NCBI GenBank assembly: GCA_963707905.1
Contig: CAVPSA010000025.1
Coordinates: 310,001-374,000, forward strand
Direction: 5' to 3'
DNA length: 64,000 nucleotides
From: DASXKD01 sp963707905
GTDB taxonomy: Bacteria; Actinomycetota; Actinomycetes; Streptosporangiales; Streptosporangiaceae
The notes under the pieces were generated by a model that worked only from the letters and a program-made list of their open reading frames with translations, had not been told where the DNA came from and made no database searches. Of this stretch, positions 53,137-61,410 are shown one piece after another (the stretch's first letter is position 1; every line of letters starts with the position of its first letter). The position numbers were made by a program, and so were the translations under genes.

Positions 53137-54552
53137 TCAGACCTGGACGAACTCGATTCCGGCCAGGTTGCAGAAGTCACGCCAGGCGGCGGCGTGGTGG
53201 CCCAGGTTCATCACCTCGTGGTGCGGCCCGCCCGCGGCCAGCCACCCGTTCATGCAGGCCCGCACCCCGGACGCGGGGCGGAACTGGCCGTAGGGCATCT
53301 CCAGGGCGGGCAGTTCCTGGGTGTCCAGGTTCTCCCCTTCCGCGACGACCAGGCGGAACCGCTCACCCTCCAGTGAGACCAGGGTGGCCAGGGTGGACGG
53401 GCCCGGCTGGTACTGGAACAGGAACGTCGGCGGGTCGGCCAGGCGCCCGATGCCAAGCGGCCGCTTGATCAGCTTGACCGGCCGGTCGGACCGGGCGATC
53501 TTCCAGTTGCCCTCGCCCATGTGGCTCATCAGCACCGAGTCCGACGGGAAGTCCATCGCGTACATCTCGGTGAAGTGCGCGTCGCCGATCAGCACGTGCC
53601 CGGCCGCCACCAGGCAGGCGGTGAGCACGTCGCCCTCGGCCGCGTAGCCGTACCCCTTGGCCATCAGTGTGGATGCCGCGGCCAGTGGCAGCCGGTGGAA
53701 CCGCCCGTCCTCGCCGATCGCGTCGAAGTGCGCCGTGTACGCGCCGAACCCGCCCTCGACCAGGATGTTCTCGATCGCGACCTGCATCCGTGCGTGGTCT
53801 TCCCGCTCCTCGGCCGACAGCCGGGGGTCGATCTCGAAGTGTGCGTCCTCGAAGTCGATCACCTCGTGCACCGCGGCGTCACCGGCGGCCGCCATGCCCC
53901 GGTACAGGTCACCGGGGGCGACCGCGAGTATCTCCGGGCCGAGCGACCGGACCAGGGCGGACTCGTCCACCCTGATGTCGCCCATGTCGTTCATGGCGTA
54001 GCCGAACAGTGCCACCTTGAGCCGCCGCCACGCGGTCACCGCGGCCGCCGCGCGCGCCCACCGGTGCACGTCCTCGCGGAAGGAGGCGGCGCGCCAGTCG
54101 TCGGTGAGCACGCTGAACCGCCGCCCGGCGCGCACCATGGAGTTCGCGGTGTCCTGCGCTCCGTGCACGCCCTGGTTGTAGGTCATGTCGGCCATGTCCC
54201 AGGCCGGGGTCACGTTGGGCTCGGGCTGGATGTTCGCCAGGCAGATGGGCAGCCGGGACTCCGCGAGCAGCCGGGCCACCCGCATCGCCGGCCCGTAGGT
54301 GAGCATCACCACGAGCACCCCGTCGAGGTCCGCGACCTCGAACTCGCGCATCACCCGCTCGGCGTCCTCGCGGTACTTGATGGCCTTGGCCGGGATGAAC
54401 TCGAACTCGCCGGGCGCACCCAGGTGCGCGGCGAGTTCGGCGGCATACCCCTCCTGCCGCTGCGCGATCCCCGGGATCATGTCGTCGTAAAGATCTTGCA
54501 TGATGCCGAGGATTCCGATGCGCGGATAGCTGCGGGACTTGCTATTGGCCAT
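53137..54552 (-). CDS. araA: L-arabinose isomerase
   Basis: 471 residues; ATG at 54552 follows AGGAGG, so the longer frame to 54708 is rejected. It converts L-arabinose to L-ribulose. Family residues include EGDVLTACLVAAGH, FTEMYAMDF, LMSHMGEGNWKIA (metal-binding His/Glu) and MNLGHHAAAW near the C-terminus. It is about 30 residues shorter than the E. coli enzyme and belongs to the divergent actinobacterial type, so specificity for related sugars cannot be excluded. It is the last gene of the araR-like/araB/araD/araA transcript, 44 bp after araD. Confidence 0.9.
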   Translation of the reverse strand: MANSKSRSYPRIGILGIMQDLYDDMIPGIAQRQEGYAAELAAHLGAPGEFEFIPAKAIKYREDAERVMREFEVADLDGVLVVMLTYGPAMRVARLLAESRLPICLANIQPEPNVTPAWDMADMTYNQGVHGAQDTANSMVRAGRRFSVLTDDWRAASFREDVHRWARAAAAVTAWRRLKVALFGYAMNDMGDIRVDESALVRSLGPEILAVAPGDLYRGMAAAGDAAVHEVIDFEDAHFEIDPRLSAEEREDHARMQVAIENILVEGGFGAYTAHFDAIGEDGRFHRLPLAAASTLMAKGYGYAAEGDVLTACLVAAGHVLIGDAHFTEMYAMDFPSDSVLMSHMGEGNWKIARSDRPVKLIKRPLGIGRLADPPTFLFQYQPGPSTLATLVSLEGERFRLVVAEGENLDTQELPALEMPYGQFRPASGVRACMNGWLAAGGPHHEVMNLGHHAAAWRDFCNLAGIEFVQV

Positions 54553-54595
54553 GACCTTCCTCCTGAACGGATGACTCGTGGTCGGCGTCCAGCCG

Positions 54596-55288
54596 TCAGC
54601 GCTGGCCGTATTCCGTGGTGTACCGGCGGTGCAGGGCGTCGACCTGCTCGGCCGGCAGCGGCTTCGGCTCACCGAGCATCCGGGCCAGGTGCACCGTTCG
54701 GGCGGCATCCTCGCACATCACGGCGGCTTTGACCGCGTTGGCGGGGCTCGCCCCGATGGTGAAGACGCCATGGCTGCGCATGAGCACCGCGGGCGAGCGG
54801 TGCCCGGTCAGGGTGGCGACGATGCCCTGGCCGATCTCGTCCCCGCCGATGAGCGCGAACGGCCCGACCGGGATCTCGCCGCCGAACTCGTCCGCCATCG
54901 CGGTGATCACGCACGGGATCGGCTCACCCAGGGCGGCCCAGGCGGTGGCGTAGCCGGAGTGGGTGTGCACCACGCCGCCGACGCCGGGCATGTGCCGGTA
55001 CACGTAACAGTGCGCGGAGGTGTCGCTGGAGGGCAGGTAGGCCCCGTCCACCCGGGCGCCGCCGAGGTCGCAGACCACCATCGACTCCGGGGTGAGGTCG
55101 GCGTAGGCGATGCCGCTTGGCTTGATGACCACCAGGTCAGCAGACTCACCCATGCCCCCGACCCGCGCCGACACGTTCCCCGACGTCCAGGCCACCAGGC
55201 CGTTGTCCACCAGGGCCGCGTGCAGGCGGCACACTTCCTCGCGGGCCGCCGCCACCGCTTCCCGCAGAGCCGCAGGTACGCCGGTCAC
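54596..55288 (-). CDS. araD: L-ribulose-5-phosphate 4-epimerase
   Basis: 230 residues, matching the usual 231. GTG at 55288 follows GGAGGCGAGGAA. The class II aldolase/epimerase fold shows WTSGNVSAR (phosphate and substrate loop), VVHTHSGYATAWA (zinc histidines), LMRSHGVFTIG (third zinc His region) and a C-terminal helix. It makes D-xylulose-5-phosphate, joining arabinose use to the pentose phosphate pathway. Its 5' end is overlapped by the unusually long araB frame. Confidence 0.92.
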   Translation of the reverse strand: MTGVPAALREAVAAAREEVCRLHAALVDNGLVAWTSGNVSARVGGMGESADLVVIKPSGIAYADLTPESMVVCDLGGARVDGAYLPSSDTSAHCYVYRHMPGVGGVVHTHSGYATAWAALGEPIPCVITAMADEFGGEIPVGPFALIGGDEIGQGIVATLTGHRSPAVLMRSHGVFTIGASPANAVKAAVMCEDAARTVHLARMLGEPKPLPAEQVDALHRRYTTEYGQR

Positions 55289-57092
55289 TTCCTCGCCTCC
55301 GATAGCGGCCGCCATTTGTCGTCGTTGTGACAACGGCGACACTCTTGTCCTCGTTGCCACAACGACGACAAACCATAGGTGGGGTTGTCTCATGGCCGGG
55401 TCCTTCCCCATCGCCGCGGCTGGCCAGCACCTGGTCACGCAGCGCCCGCAGCCGGTGCAGCACCTCGTTGGCGCCCCGGCCGAAGTAGTCGTGCAGGGTC
55501 ACGTACTCCGCGTAGAGCTGGTCGTAGATGCCGGCGCTGGCCGGGTCCGGCGTGTAGACGCCGCGCGTGCACGAGCCCATCGCCGCGGCCGCCGCGGGCA
55601 CGTCCGGGTAGGCGCCCGCGGCGACCGCGGCGTGGATCGCGGATCCCTGCGCGGGCCCCTGGGCGGAGCCGATCAGGCTCAGCGGGCGGCGGGTCACGTC
55701 GGCGTAGATCTGCATGATCAGCTCGTTCCTGGTGAGCCCGCCCGCGATCACCAGTTCACCGACGCTCACCCCGGCGCCCTCGAACGCGTCGATGATGACG
55801 CGGGTGCCGAACGCGGTGGACTCGATCAGCGCCCGGTAGATGTCCGGCGCGCGGGTGGCCAGCGTCAGGCCGGCCACGACACCCGACAGGTGGTGGTCCA
55901 CCAGTACCGAGCGGTTGCCGTTCAGCCAATCCAGGGCGACCAGGCCGTGCGCACCGGGCGGCTGCGCGGCTGCCTCAGCCGAAAGCAGGTCGTGCACGAC
56001 GACCCCGCGCCGGGCCGCCGCGGCAGCGTAGCTTGGCGGCACGGCGTGGTCGGCGAACCAGGCGAAGATGTCGCCGACGCCGGTCTGGCCCGCCTCGTAG
56101 CCGTAGCGGCCGGCGACGATGCCGCCGTCCACCACCCCGCACATGCCGGGGACCTCGGCCAGCTTCCCTGCGTTCATCACGTGGCAGGTCGAGGTGCCCA
56201 TGATGAGCACCATCTGGCCATCCTCGATAGCGTTCGCGGCCGGCGGGGTCACGTGCGCATCCACATTGCCCACGGCGACCGCGATGCCCTCGGGCAGCCC
56301 GGTCCACACGGCGGCGCGGGGCGTGAGCGAACCGGCCCGCGCGCCCAGCGGCGCGATGGGGTGCTCCAGCTTGTCCTCGGCGAACCCGGCGAACCCCGGG
56401 TTCAGCGCGGCGAGGTAGTCCCTGGAGGGGTACCGGCCGTCCTGGCGGATGCCCTTGTACCCCGCGGTGCAGGCGTTGCGGGTCTCCGCGCCGCACAGCT
56501 GCCAGATGATCCAGTCGGCCGCCTCGATCCACCGGTCGGCCTGCTGGTAGACCTCCGGGTCCTCCTCGAGCACCTGGAGCGCCTTCGCGTACTGCCACTC
56601 GGCGGAGATCTTCCCGCCGTACCTGGCCAGCCAGGGCTCGCCACGCTCGCGGGCCACGGCGTTGATCCGGTCCGCCTGCCCCTGGGCGGCGTGGTGCTTC
56701 CACAGCTTCACGTAGGCGTGTGGCCGCCGGTCCAGGCCGGGGAACTGGCAGAGCGGGGTTCCGTCGCGGGTCACCGGGAGCGGCGTGGACGCGGTGAAAT
56801 CGGTGCCGATGCCGATGACCCGCGCCGCATCGATCCCTGCTTGAGCCAGCGCCGTGGGAACCGCCTCGCGCAGCACGTCGAGGTAGTCTTCCGGGTCCTG
56901 CAGGGCCCAGTCCGGCGGCAGCGGCTCCCCGCTGGCGGCCAGTTCCGTATCCATGACGCCGTGCCGGTAGCCGTGGACGGCCGCGCCGAGTTCGGCGCCG
57001 TCGCTCACCCGCACCACGACGGCACGCCCGGAAAGGGTGCCGTAGTCCACCCCGACAACGCACGGGTCCACGGCTGCCGCGTCAGCGGTCAT
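55146..57092 (-). CDS. araB: L-ribulokinase with an extended C-terminus
   Basis: 648 residues from ATG at 57092, overlapping the regulator's stop (ATGA). A FGGY kinase that phosphorylates L-ribulose: GVDYGTLSGRAVVV, GTDFTASTPLPV, IEAADWIIWQLCG, VLIMGTSTCHVM and GRYGYEAGQTGVGD are typical. Ribulokinases end after about 560-570 residues, here near LHDYFGRGANEVLHRLRALRDQVLAS. This frame has no stop there and reads on for about 85 residues of Gly/Arg-rich tail, through the inverted repeat at 55315-55372 and over the first 143 bases of araD. The tail is probably an accident of stop loss. Confidence 0.88.
   Translation of the reverse strand: MTADAAAVDPCVVGVDYGTLSGRAVVVRVSDGAELGAAVHGYRHGVMDTELAASGEPLPPDWALQDPEDYLDVLREAVPTALAQAGIDAARVIGIGTDFTASTPLPVTRDGTPLCQFPGLDRRPHAYVKLWKHHAAQGQADRINAVARERGEPWLARYGGKISAEWQYAKALQVLEEDPEVYQQADRWIEAADWIIWQLCGAETRNACTAGYKGIRQDGRYPSRDYLAALNPGFAGFAEDKLEHPIAPLGARAGSLTPRAAVWTGLPEGIAVAVGNVDAHVTPPAANAIEDGQMVLIMGTSTCHVMNAGKLAEVPGMCGVVDGGIVAGRYGYEAGQTGVGDIFAWFADHAVPPSYAAAAARRGVVVHDLLSAEAAAQPPGAHGLVALDWLNGNRSVLVDHHLSGVVAGLTLATRAPDIYRALIESTAFGTRVIIDAFEGAGVSVGELVIAGGLTRNELIMQIYADVTRRPLSLIGSAQGPAQGSAIHAAVAAGAYPDVPAAAAAMGSCTRGVYTPDPASAGIYDQLYAEYVTLHDYFGRGANEVLHRLRALRDQVLASRGDGEGPGHETTPPMVCRRCGNEDKSVAVVTTTTNGGRYRRRGSDRRTCGSAGSGGGGPRGSVPPARGPGGQRPGGLDVGERVGAGRGHG
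55315..55372. promoter_or_regulatory. Long inverted repeat between araB and araD, candidate double operator
   Basis: TTTGTCGTCGTTGTG (55315-55329) is the exact complement of 55358-55372. Each arm also contains or borders its own small palindrome: CGTTGT-G-ACAACG at 55323-55335 and TCGTTG-CCA-CAACGA in the right half. It lies 27 bp upstream of the araD start and inside the 3' part of the araB frame. It may be two operators for a LacI-type arabinose regulator controlling an internal araDA promoter, or a processing hairpin. Confidence 0.5.
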
Positions 57093-58147
57093 GGGTGCTC
57101 CATTTCTTCTGCGACGGCTTCCCAGCGGGAGCCCGGCGCGGCCGCGCTGGCACGGGCGACCAGGTGTGGCGCGATCCGCAGGCAGGACACCGGCGGTGGG
57201 CGGCCGTCGATCATGTCGATCAGGGTGGCCAGCGCCCGCCGGCCCAGTTCGCCGAAGTCCTGGCGCACCGTGGTCAGTGGCGGCAGGAAGTACGCCGATT
57301 CCGGTATGTCGTCGAACCCCACCACGCCGACGTCCTCGGGTACCCGCCGCCCGTGCTCGGCCAGCGCCCGGAGCAGCCCGAGTGCCATGTGGTCGTTACC
57401 GCAGAACACCGCCGTGATCTCGGGGCTGGCGGCGATCCGCTGGCCGATCCGGTAGCCCGACGGGCAGCCCCAGTCGCCGGACATCAGTTCCGGCTCGGGT
57501 GCGCCGGCCTGCGCCAGGGCGTCCCGCCAGCCGGAGATCCGCTCCTGGGCGTCCAGCCACGTGGCGGGCCCGGCGATGTGGTGCACCGTGCGGTGGCCGA
57601 GGTCCAGCAGGAAGCGGGTGGCCATCGCGGCGCCCGCGGCGTTGTCCACGGCGGCGGAGGTGAGCGGCGCGTGGGTGCCGCAGCCCACGGCCACCAGCGG
57701 CACGTGCGCGCGGACCCGGCTGCACGCGGCCACCGCCGAGGTCTTCGGCGCGATCACGATGATCCCCTCGACACCCTGGTCGAGGAACCTGTCCACCGCG
57801 CCGAGCACGCTGCGCCGGTCCAGGGCGGGCAGGCTGGCGATGGACACGAAGTATGAGTGCGCCGCCGCCCGCTCGATGCCGTAGAGCATGGAGGCGGGCC
57901 CGTACAGGCTGGTGTCGAAGCTGACCACCCCGAGCGTGCGGGTGCGCCGGGTGACCAGGGTGCGGGCGGCCGCGTTCGGCCGGTAGCCAAGTTCCGCGAT
58001 CGCGGCGAGCACACTGTCCCTGGTCTGCGGTTTTACGTTGGGGTGGGCGTTGAGTACCCGGGATACCGTCTGGTGCGACACCCCGGCCAGGCGTGCCACA
58101 TCGGCCATGACGGGTGGCCGGGACCTGCCCGCTCGTGCTGGCGCCAT
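57089..58147 (-). CDS. LacI-family regulator of the arabinose operon
   Basis: 352 residues. Helix-turn-helix VMADVARLAGVSHQTVSRVLNAHPNVKPQTRDSVLAAIAELGYRPN, then the effector domain with AAVDNAAGAAMATRFLLDLGHRTVHHIAGP, FCGNDHMALGLLRALAEHGRRVPEDVGVVGFDD and TTVRQDFGELGRRA. Its stop overlaps the araB start, so it is the first gene of the ara operon. The likely inducer is arabinose or a product. A lac-operator-like site at 58258 upstream suggests autoregulation. Confidence 0.88.
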   Translation of the reverse strand: MAPARAGRSRPPVMADVARLAGVSHQTVSRVLNAHPNVKPQTRDSVLAAIAELGYRPNAAARTLVTRRTRTLGVVSFDTSLYGPASMLYGIERAAAHSYFVSIASLPALDRRSVLGAVDRFLDQGVEGIIVIAPKTSAVAACSRVRAHVPLVAVGCGTHAPLTSAAVDNAAGAAMATRFLLDLGHRTVHHIAGPATWLDAQERISGWRDALAQAGAPEPELMSGDWGCPSGYRIGQRIAASPEITAVFCGNDHMALGLLRALAEHGRRVPEDVGVVGFDDIPESAYFLPPLTTVRQDFGELGRRALATLIDMIDGRPPPVSCLRIAPHLVARASAAAPGSRWEAVAEEMEHP

Positions 58148-58257
58148 CTCGCGCCTCCCTGGTCTGCCTGCGCCGATGGAGTGCCCAGGTAGCGCTGGCT
58201 GCGCGAGTCCCGATCGGGCGGCCCCCCCTCCGGCCCGCTGCCCTCCGGCTAGCCAGA

Positions 58258-58274
58258 ATTGTTACCGCTCACAT
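58258..58274. promoter_or_regulatory. LacI-type operator upstream of the arabinose operon
   Basis: ATTGTTACCGCTCACAT, 111 bp upstream of the regulator start. It resembles the lac operator half-sites (TGTTA...TCACA) and is similar to LacI-family operators of other actinomycete sugar operons. Confidence 0.6.
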
Positions 58275-58363
58275 CCCGCTGGGTCAACGGGGGAGCCCAG
58301 GTCCCGGAAAAGCGTTGCCCCTGAACCGCCCGTACCCGCTGGAAAAACGGGCGCCGAACCGGT

Positions 58364-58981
58364 TCAGAATTCGAAGCCGCCGGGGCGGCCGTTGCGGTCC
58401 GCGATCAGCCCGGCCATGGTCGCCAGTGCGATCTCGGCCGGGGTCCGGGAGCCGATGTTCAGCCCGATCGGGCGGTGCACCCGGGCGATCTGCTCGTCAG
58501 GCACGCCCAGGGCCGCCAGCGCCGGGACATGCGGTGCCGGGTGCCGTGGGTTGCCCAGGATGCCCACCCAGCGGGCCGGGCTGGCCAGCGCGTCGCGCAG
58601 CACCGCCCCCAGTTCGGGCCGGTGGTGGTCGGTCACCACGACGTCGGTCGCCTCGTCGGCCAGCCCATCCAGCAGGGTGACGGTGGTGAGCCCGTCCAGG
58701 GCCGCCAGCCCGCCCAGCACCTCCGGCCCAGGCCCGTGGTGATCGGCCGCGTGCTGCGCGCCGTCGCGGCCGGCCAGCAGCCCGGCGTCAGGATCGACGA
58801 GGACCGGCCGGTAGCCAGCATCTTTGGCGTAGCACAGCAGGAAGCGGGCCACCGGGGAGATGAACACCGCCACCAGCGTCCGCGTGCTGGCGGGGAGTGG
58901 GGCCTTGCCATGCGCCACGTCGCAGGCCGGATCGGCGGAATCGGCGGCCGGGACGGAGACGGCGGTACCGGAATCGCTCAT
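58364..58981 (-). CDS. XdhC-like Rossmann-fold protein
   Basis: 205 residues; ATG at 58981 chosen because upstream sequence in the longer frame (to 59131) is Gly/Ala/Arg low complexity. It begins with an N-terminal part (LVAVFISPVARFLLCYAKDAGYRPVLVDPD) and has DVVVTDHHRPELGAVLRDALASPARWVGILGNPRH, then GVPDEQIARVHRPIGLNIGSRTPAEIALATMAGLIADR, the signature end of XdhC/CoxF proteins. These proteins insert or mature the molybdenum cofactor of xanthine or CO dehydrogenases. The classical N-terminal XdhC domain is missing and no dehydrogenase gene is adjacent. Confidence 0.82.
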   Translation of the reverse strand: MSDSGTAVSVPAADSADPACDVAHGKAPLPASTRTLVAVFISPVARFLLCYAKDAGYRPVLVDPDAGLLAGRDGAQHAADHHGPGPEVLGGLAALDGLTTVTLLDGLADEATDVVVTDHHRPELGAVLRDALASPARWVGILGNPRHPAPHVPALAALGVPDEQIARVHRPIGLNIGSRTPAEIALATMAGLIADRNGRPGGFEF

Positions 58982-59119
58982 GTACCCGAGCCTGCCATGC
59001 CCGGCCACCCGCGGCCACCCGGCAGCCGCGCCCGCCCGAGCCGCCGCCCGCCCGGGCCGCCGCCCGCCCGAGCCGCCGCCCGCCCGAGCCGCCGAGCCGC
59101 CCGGCCACACCTTCCCCGT

Positions 59120-59187
59120 GATATCACGCAAGCCGTGCCCCCAAACCGGGCAAATCGGGCGCCAGACCGCACCGCTCGCGTGATAAG
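59120..59187. repeat. Structured intergenic element, copy 2
   Basis: Same block order as 17394-17460: a left TATCACGC arm, GTGCCCC, a small hairpin CCG-GGCAAAT-CGG, and a right GCGTGATAAG arm. The perfect outer pairing here is 7 bp (59123-59129 with 59178-59184). It lies in the 287-bp spacer before the sensor kinase, after a CCGCCCG low-complexity tract (about 59020-59105). Confidence 0.5.
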
Positions 59188-59268
59188 TGGCACGGGTTCA
59201 CGTTCACAGGGCTTGAGGCGGCGGTCCAGGGGCGAAGTTCTTACTGTGAGTAACATATTCACTACAAA

Positions 59269-61410
59269 ATGTCGCTGCGAGTCACGGGGGGACAGGTGCC
59301 GGTGACGCAGGCCACGGCCGACCGGCCACGGATGGCCCGCAAGCTGCACCGGTCTACGGCGGTGCGGCTGTGGGCCGGGCTTGTCTTGTTCGCCGTGCTG
59401 CTCCTTGCCGCCGCGGGCTTCATCCATAGCGGCGTCGCGCAGCAGGACAGGTCCGTGGACGGCCTGGTCGGGCGCCTGCACCCGCTGGAGATCGCCAACC
59501 TCGAGGTACGGGCCGACTTTGCGCAGACCCAATCCGTGCTGCGGGCCTACCTGCTCACCAGGGAGGCCCGGTTCCTGAGCCAGTACCGCCTCGACCGGGT
59601 CACCCTGGCCCGCGCACAGCGGCAGGCGCGCGCACTCGCGGCCGACGGCGAGATTCCCGGCGTCGCGGCCGAGAACCGGGCGGCGTTGACCTGGCTCGGT
59701 TACGCCGCCCGGATGGAATCACTGCGCGCGGGAAGTCCCGCGCTGACCCAGCTCACCGACCGAGGTTCGACGAGCGCGCACGGGTTCTACCAGGCCAGCG
59801 ACCGGCTGCAGGCACAACTGGATGCCGAGGGCGCCGTCGCCGTCTCCAGTGGTGCGCGGGCCGTGGACCACGCGGTCACCGTCGCCAGCGTGTTCGCCAC
59901 CGTCGCCGCCCTGCTCGGGCTTGCCGCGGCGCTGGCCATCATCCACGGGGTCACCGCGCCACTGCGCGGGCTGGTGGCGATCCTGCGCCGGCTCACTGCC
60001 GGGGACCATGCCGCCCGTGCCCCGGTGAGCGGGCCGACCGAGATGCGGGAGGTCGCCCGGTCACTGAACGCACTCGCCGACGAGGGCGACCGGCTGCGTG
60101 CTCATGAGGCGGAGAGCAGCAGGCTGCGTGCGCTGGCGCGGGACACCGGGCTGCGGGTCCGCGAGCACCTGCGGGTAGAAGACCTGTTGCACGAGGCCAA
60201 GGACGCGATCGAGTCGAGTTTCGGCGCCGATGTCGCCTACCTGCATCTCAAGCGCGACGGGGTACTGGGGCTGCCGGTCGGCCACGAGAGCGACTGGGTC
60301 TTTCCCGACAGCTTCCTTGCCATCCTGCGGGGCGAGGGTGACGCCCTGTTCCGTGGCCTGTTCCAGCGCAACGCCAGCCTGGTGTACCAGGACATCCCCG
60401 GCGCCGACGGTGACCGGCTGCCGCCGCAGATCCGGGATCCGCTGCGCGCGGCGGGAATCGTCGCGGAGGTGCTCGTCCCCTTCGGGGCTGGCTCGGAGAT
60501 GCTCGGCATCATCGTGGCCGCCCGGATGAGCCGCGGCCGCCCGTGGACCGAGGCCGAGGTCAGCGCGGTGGAGTCGGTGGCCGCCGACGTGGGCCGGGGC
60601 CTGCACCACGCCCGCCTGTACGAGGCCGAGAACCGCCTGGTCGACGAGCTGAGGGGGGTGGACCGGGTCAAGTCGGACTTCCTGGCCACCGTGTCGCATG
60701 AGCTGCGCACCCCGCTGACGAGCATCGCGGGGTACATCGAGATCCTCAGGGACCGCACCGCCGGCCCGCTGACGACCGCCCAGGAGCAGATGCTGGACTC
60801 GGTGGACCGCAACGCCGTGCGGCTGCGGCACCTGATCGAGGACGTGCTCACCCTGGCGAAGATCGAATCGGGTGCCTTCACGTCCATGATGCAGCCGGTA
60901 AGCCTGACCGAGATCGTCTCCGCGGACGTCACGGCGCTGCAGCCGGCCGCTGCGGCCAAGGGCCTCGCGCTCAGCTGGCAGGACACCGACCGCCGCCTGA
61001 TGGTCAGCGGTGATTCCGGCCAGCTCGACCGGCTGGTGATGAACCTGCTGTCCAACGCGGTGAAGTTCACCCCCGAGGGCGGCAGCGTCAGCGTCTGTAC
61101 CGGCTGCGACGGCGGCCTGGCCGTACTGCAGGTCAGCGACACCGGGATCGGCATTCCGGAACGGGACAGGAAGGAGCTGTTCACCAGGTTCTTCCGCGCG
61201 TCCAACGCGGTGGAGGAGTCGATCCCCGGCACCGGGCTTGGGCTGGCCATCGTCCGCACGATCGTGGCCAACCACCACGGCGACCTGGACATGACGTCCC
61301 TGGAGGGCAAGGGCACCACGGTGACCGTCCGGATTCCGCTGCTCGCGGACCAGCAGGCCTGCCAGCCGTCGCCCGACGTGCCGGTGCCCGGCGAGGGCAG
61401 GTCCGCATGA
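59269..61410 (+). CDS. Membrane sensor histidine kinase with HAMP and GAF domains (first of pair)
   Basis: 713 residues from ATG at 59269; GTG at 59296 or 59302 after GGGGGGA may be the real start. Membrane helix (about 35-55), an extracellular helical sensor of CHASE3-like pattern (about 56-200), second helix (about 205-230), HAMP, GAF (about 305-455), HisKA with the H-box FLATVSHELRTPLTS (about 473-487), HATPase with LLSNAVKFTPEGG (N box), DTGIGIPERD and GTGLGLAIV. All phosphorylation motifs are intact. It overlaps the next kinase by ATGA and is its paralogue. No response regulator is adjacent. Confidence 0.9.
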   Translation: MSLRVTGGQVPVTQATADRPRMARKLHRSTAVRLWAGLVLFAVLLLAAAGFIHSGVAQQDRSVDGLVGRLHPLEIANLEVRADFAQTQSVLRAYLLTREARFLSQYRLDRVTLARAQRQARALAADGEIPGVAAENRAALTWLGYAARMESLRAGSPALTQLTDRGSTSAHGFYQASDRLQAQLDAEGAVAVSSGARAVDHAVTVASVFATVAALLGLAAALAIIHGVTAPLRGLVAILRRLTAGDHAARAPVSGPTEMREVARSLNALADEGDRLRAHEAESSRLRALARDTGLRVREHLRVEDLLHEAKDAIESSFGADVAYLHLKRDGVLGLPVGHESDWVFPDSFLAILRGEGDALFRGLFQRNASLVYQDIPGADGDRLPPQIRDPLRAAGIVAEVLVPFGAGSEMLGIIVAARMSRGRPWTEAEVSAVESVAADVGRGLHHARLYEAENRLVDELRGVDRVKSDFLATVSHELRTPLTSIAGYIEILRDRTAGPLTTAQEQMLDSVDRNAVRLRHLIEDVLTLAKIESGAFTSMMQPVSLTEIVSADVTALQPAAAAKGLALSWQDTDRRLMVSGDSGQLDRLVMNLLSNAVKFTPEGGSVSVCTGCDGGLAVLQVSDTGIGIPERDRKELFTRFFRASNAVEESIPGTGLGLAIVRTIVANHHGDLDMTSLEGKGTTVTVRIPLLADQQACQPSPDVPVPGEGRSA

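Noticed and set aside
55110..57455. 781-residue plus-strand open frame across araB
   Set aside because: Low-complexity Arg/Gly composition opposite a clear ribulokinase and regulator.
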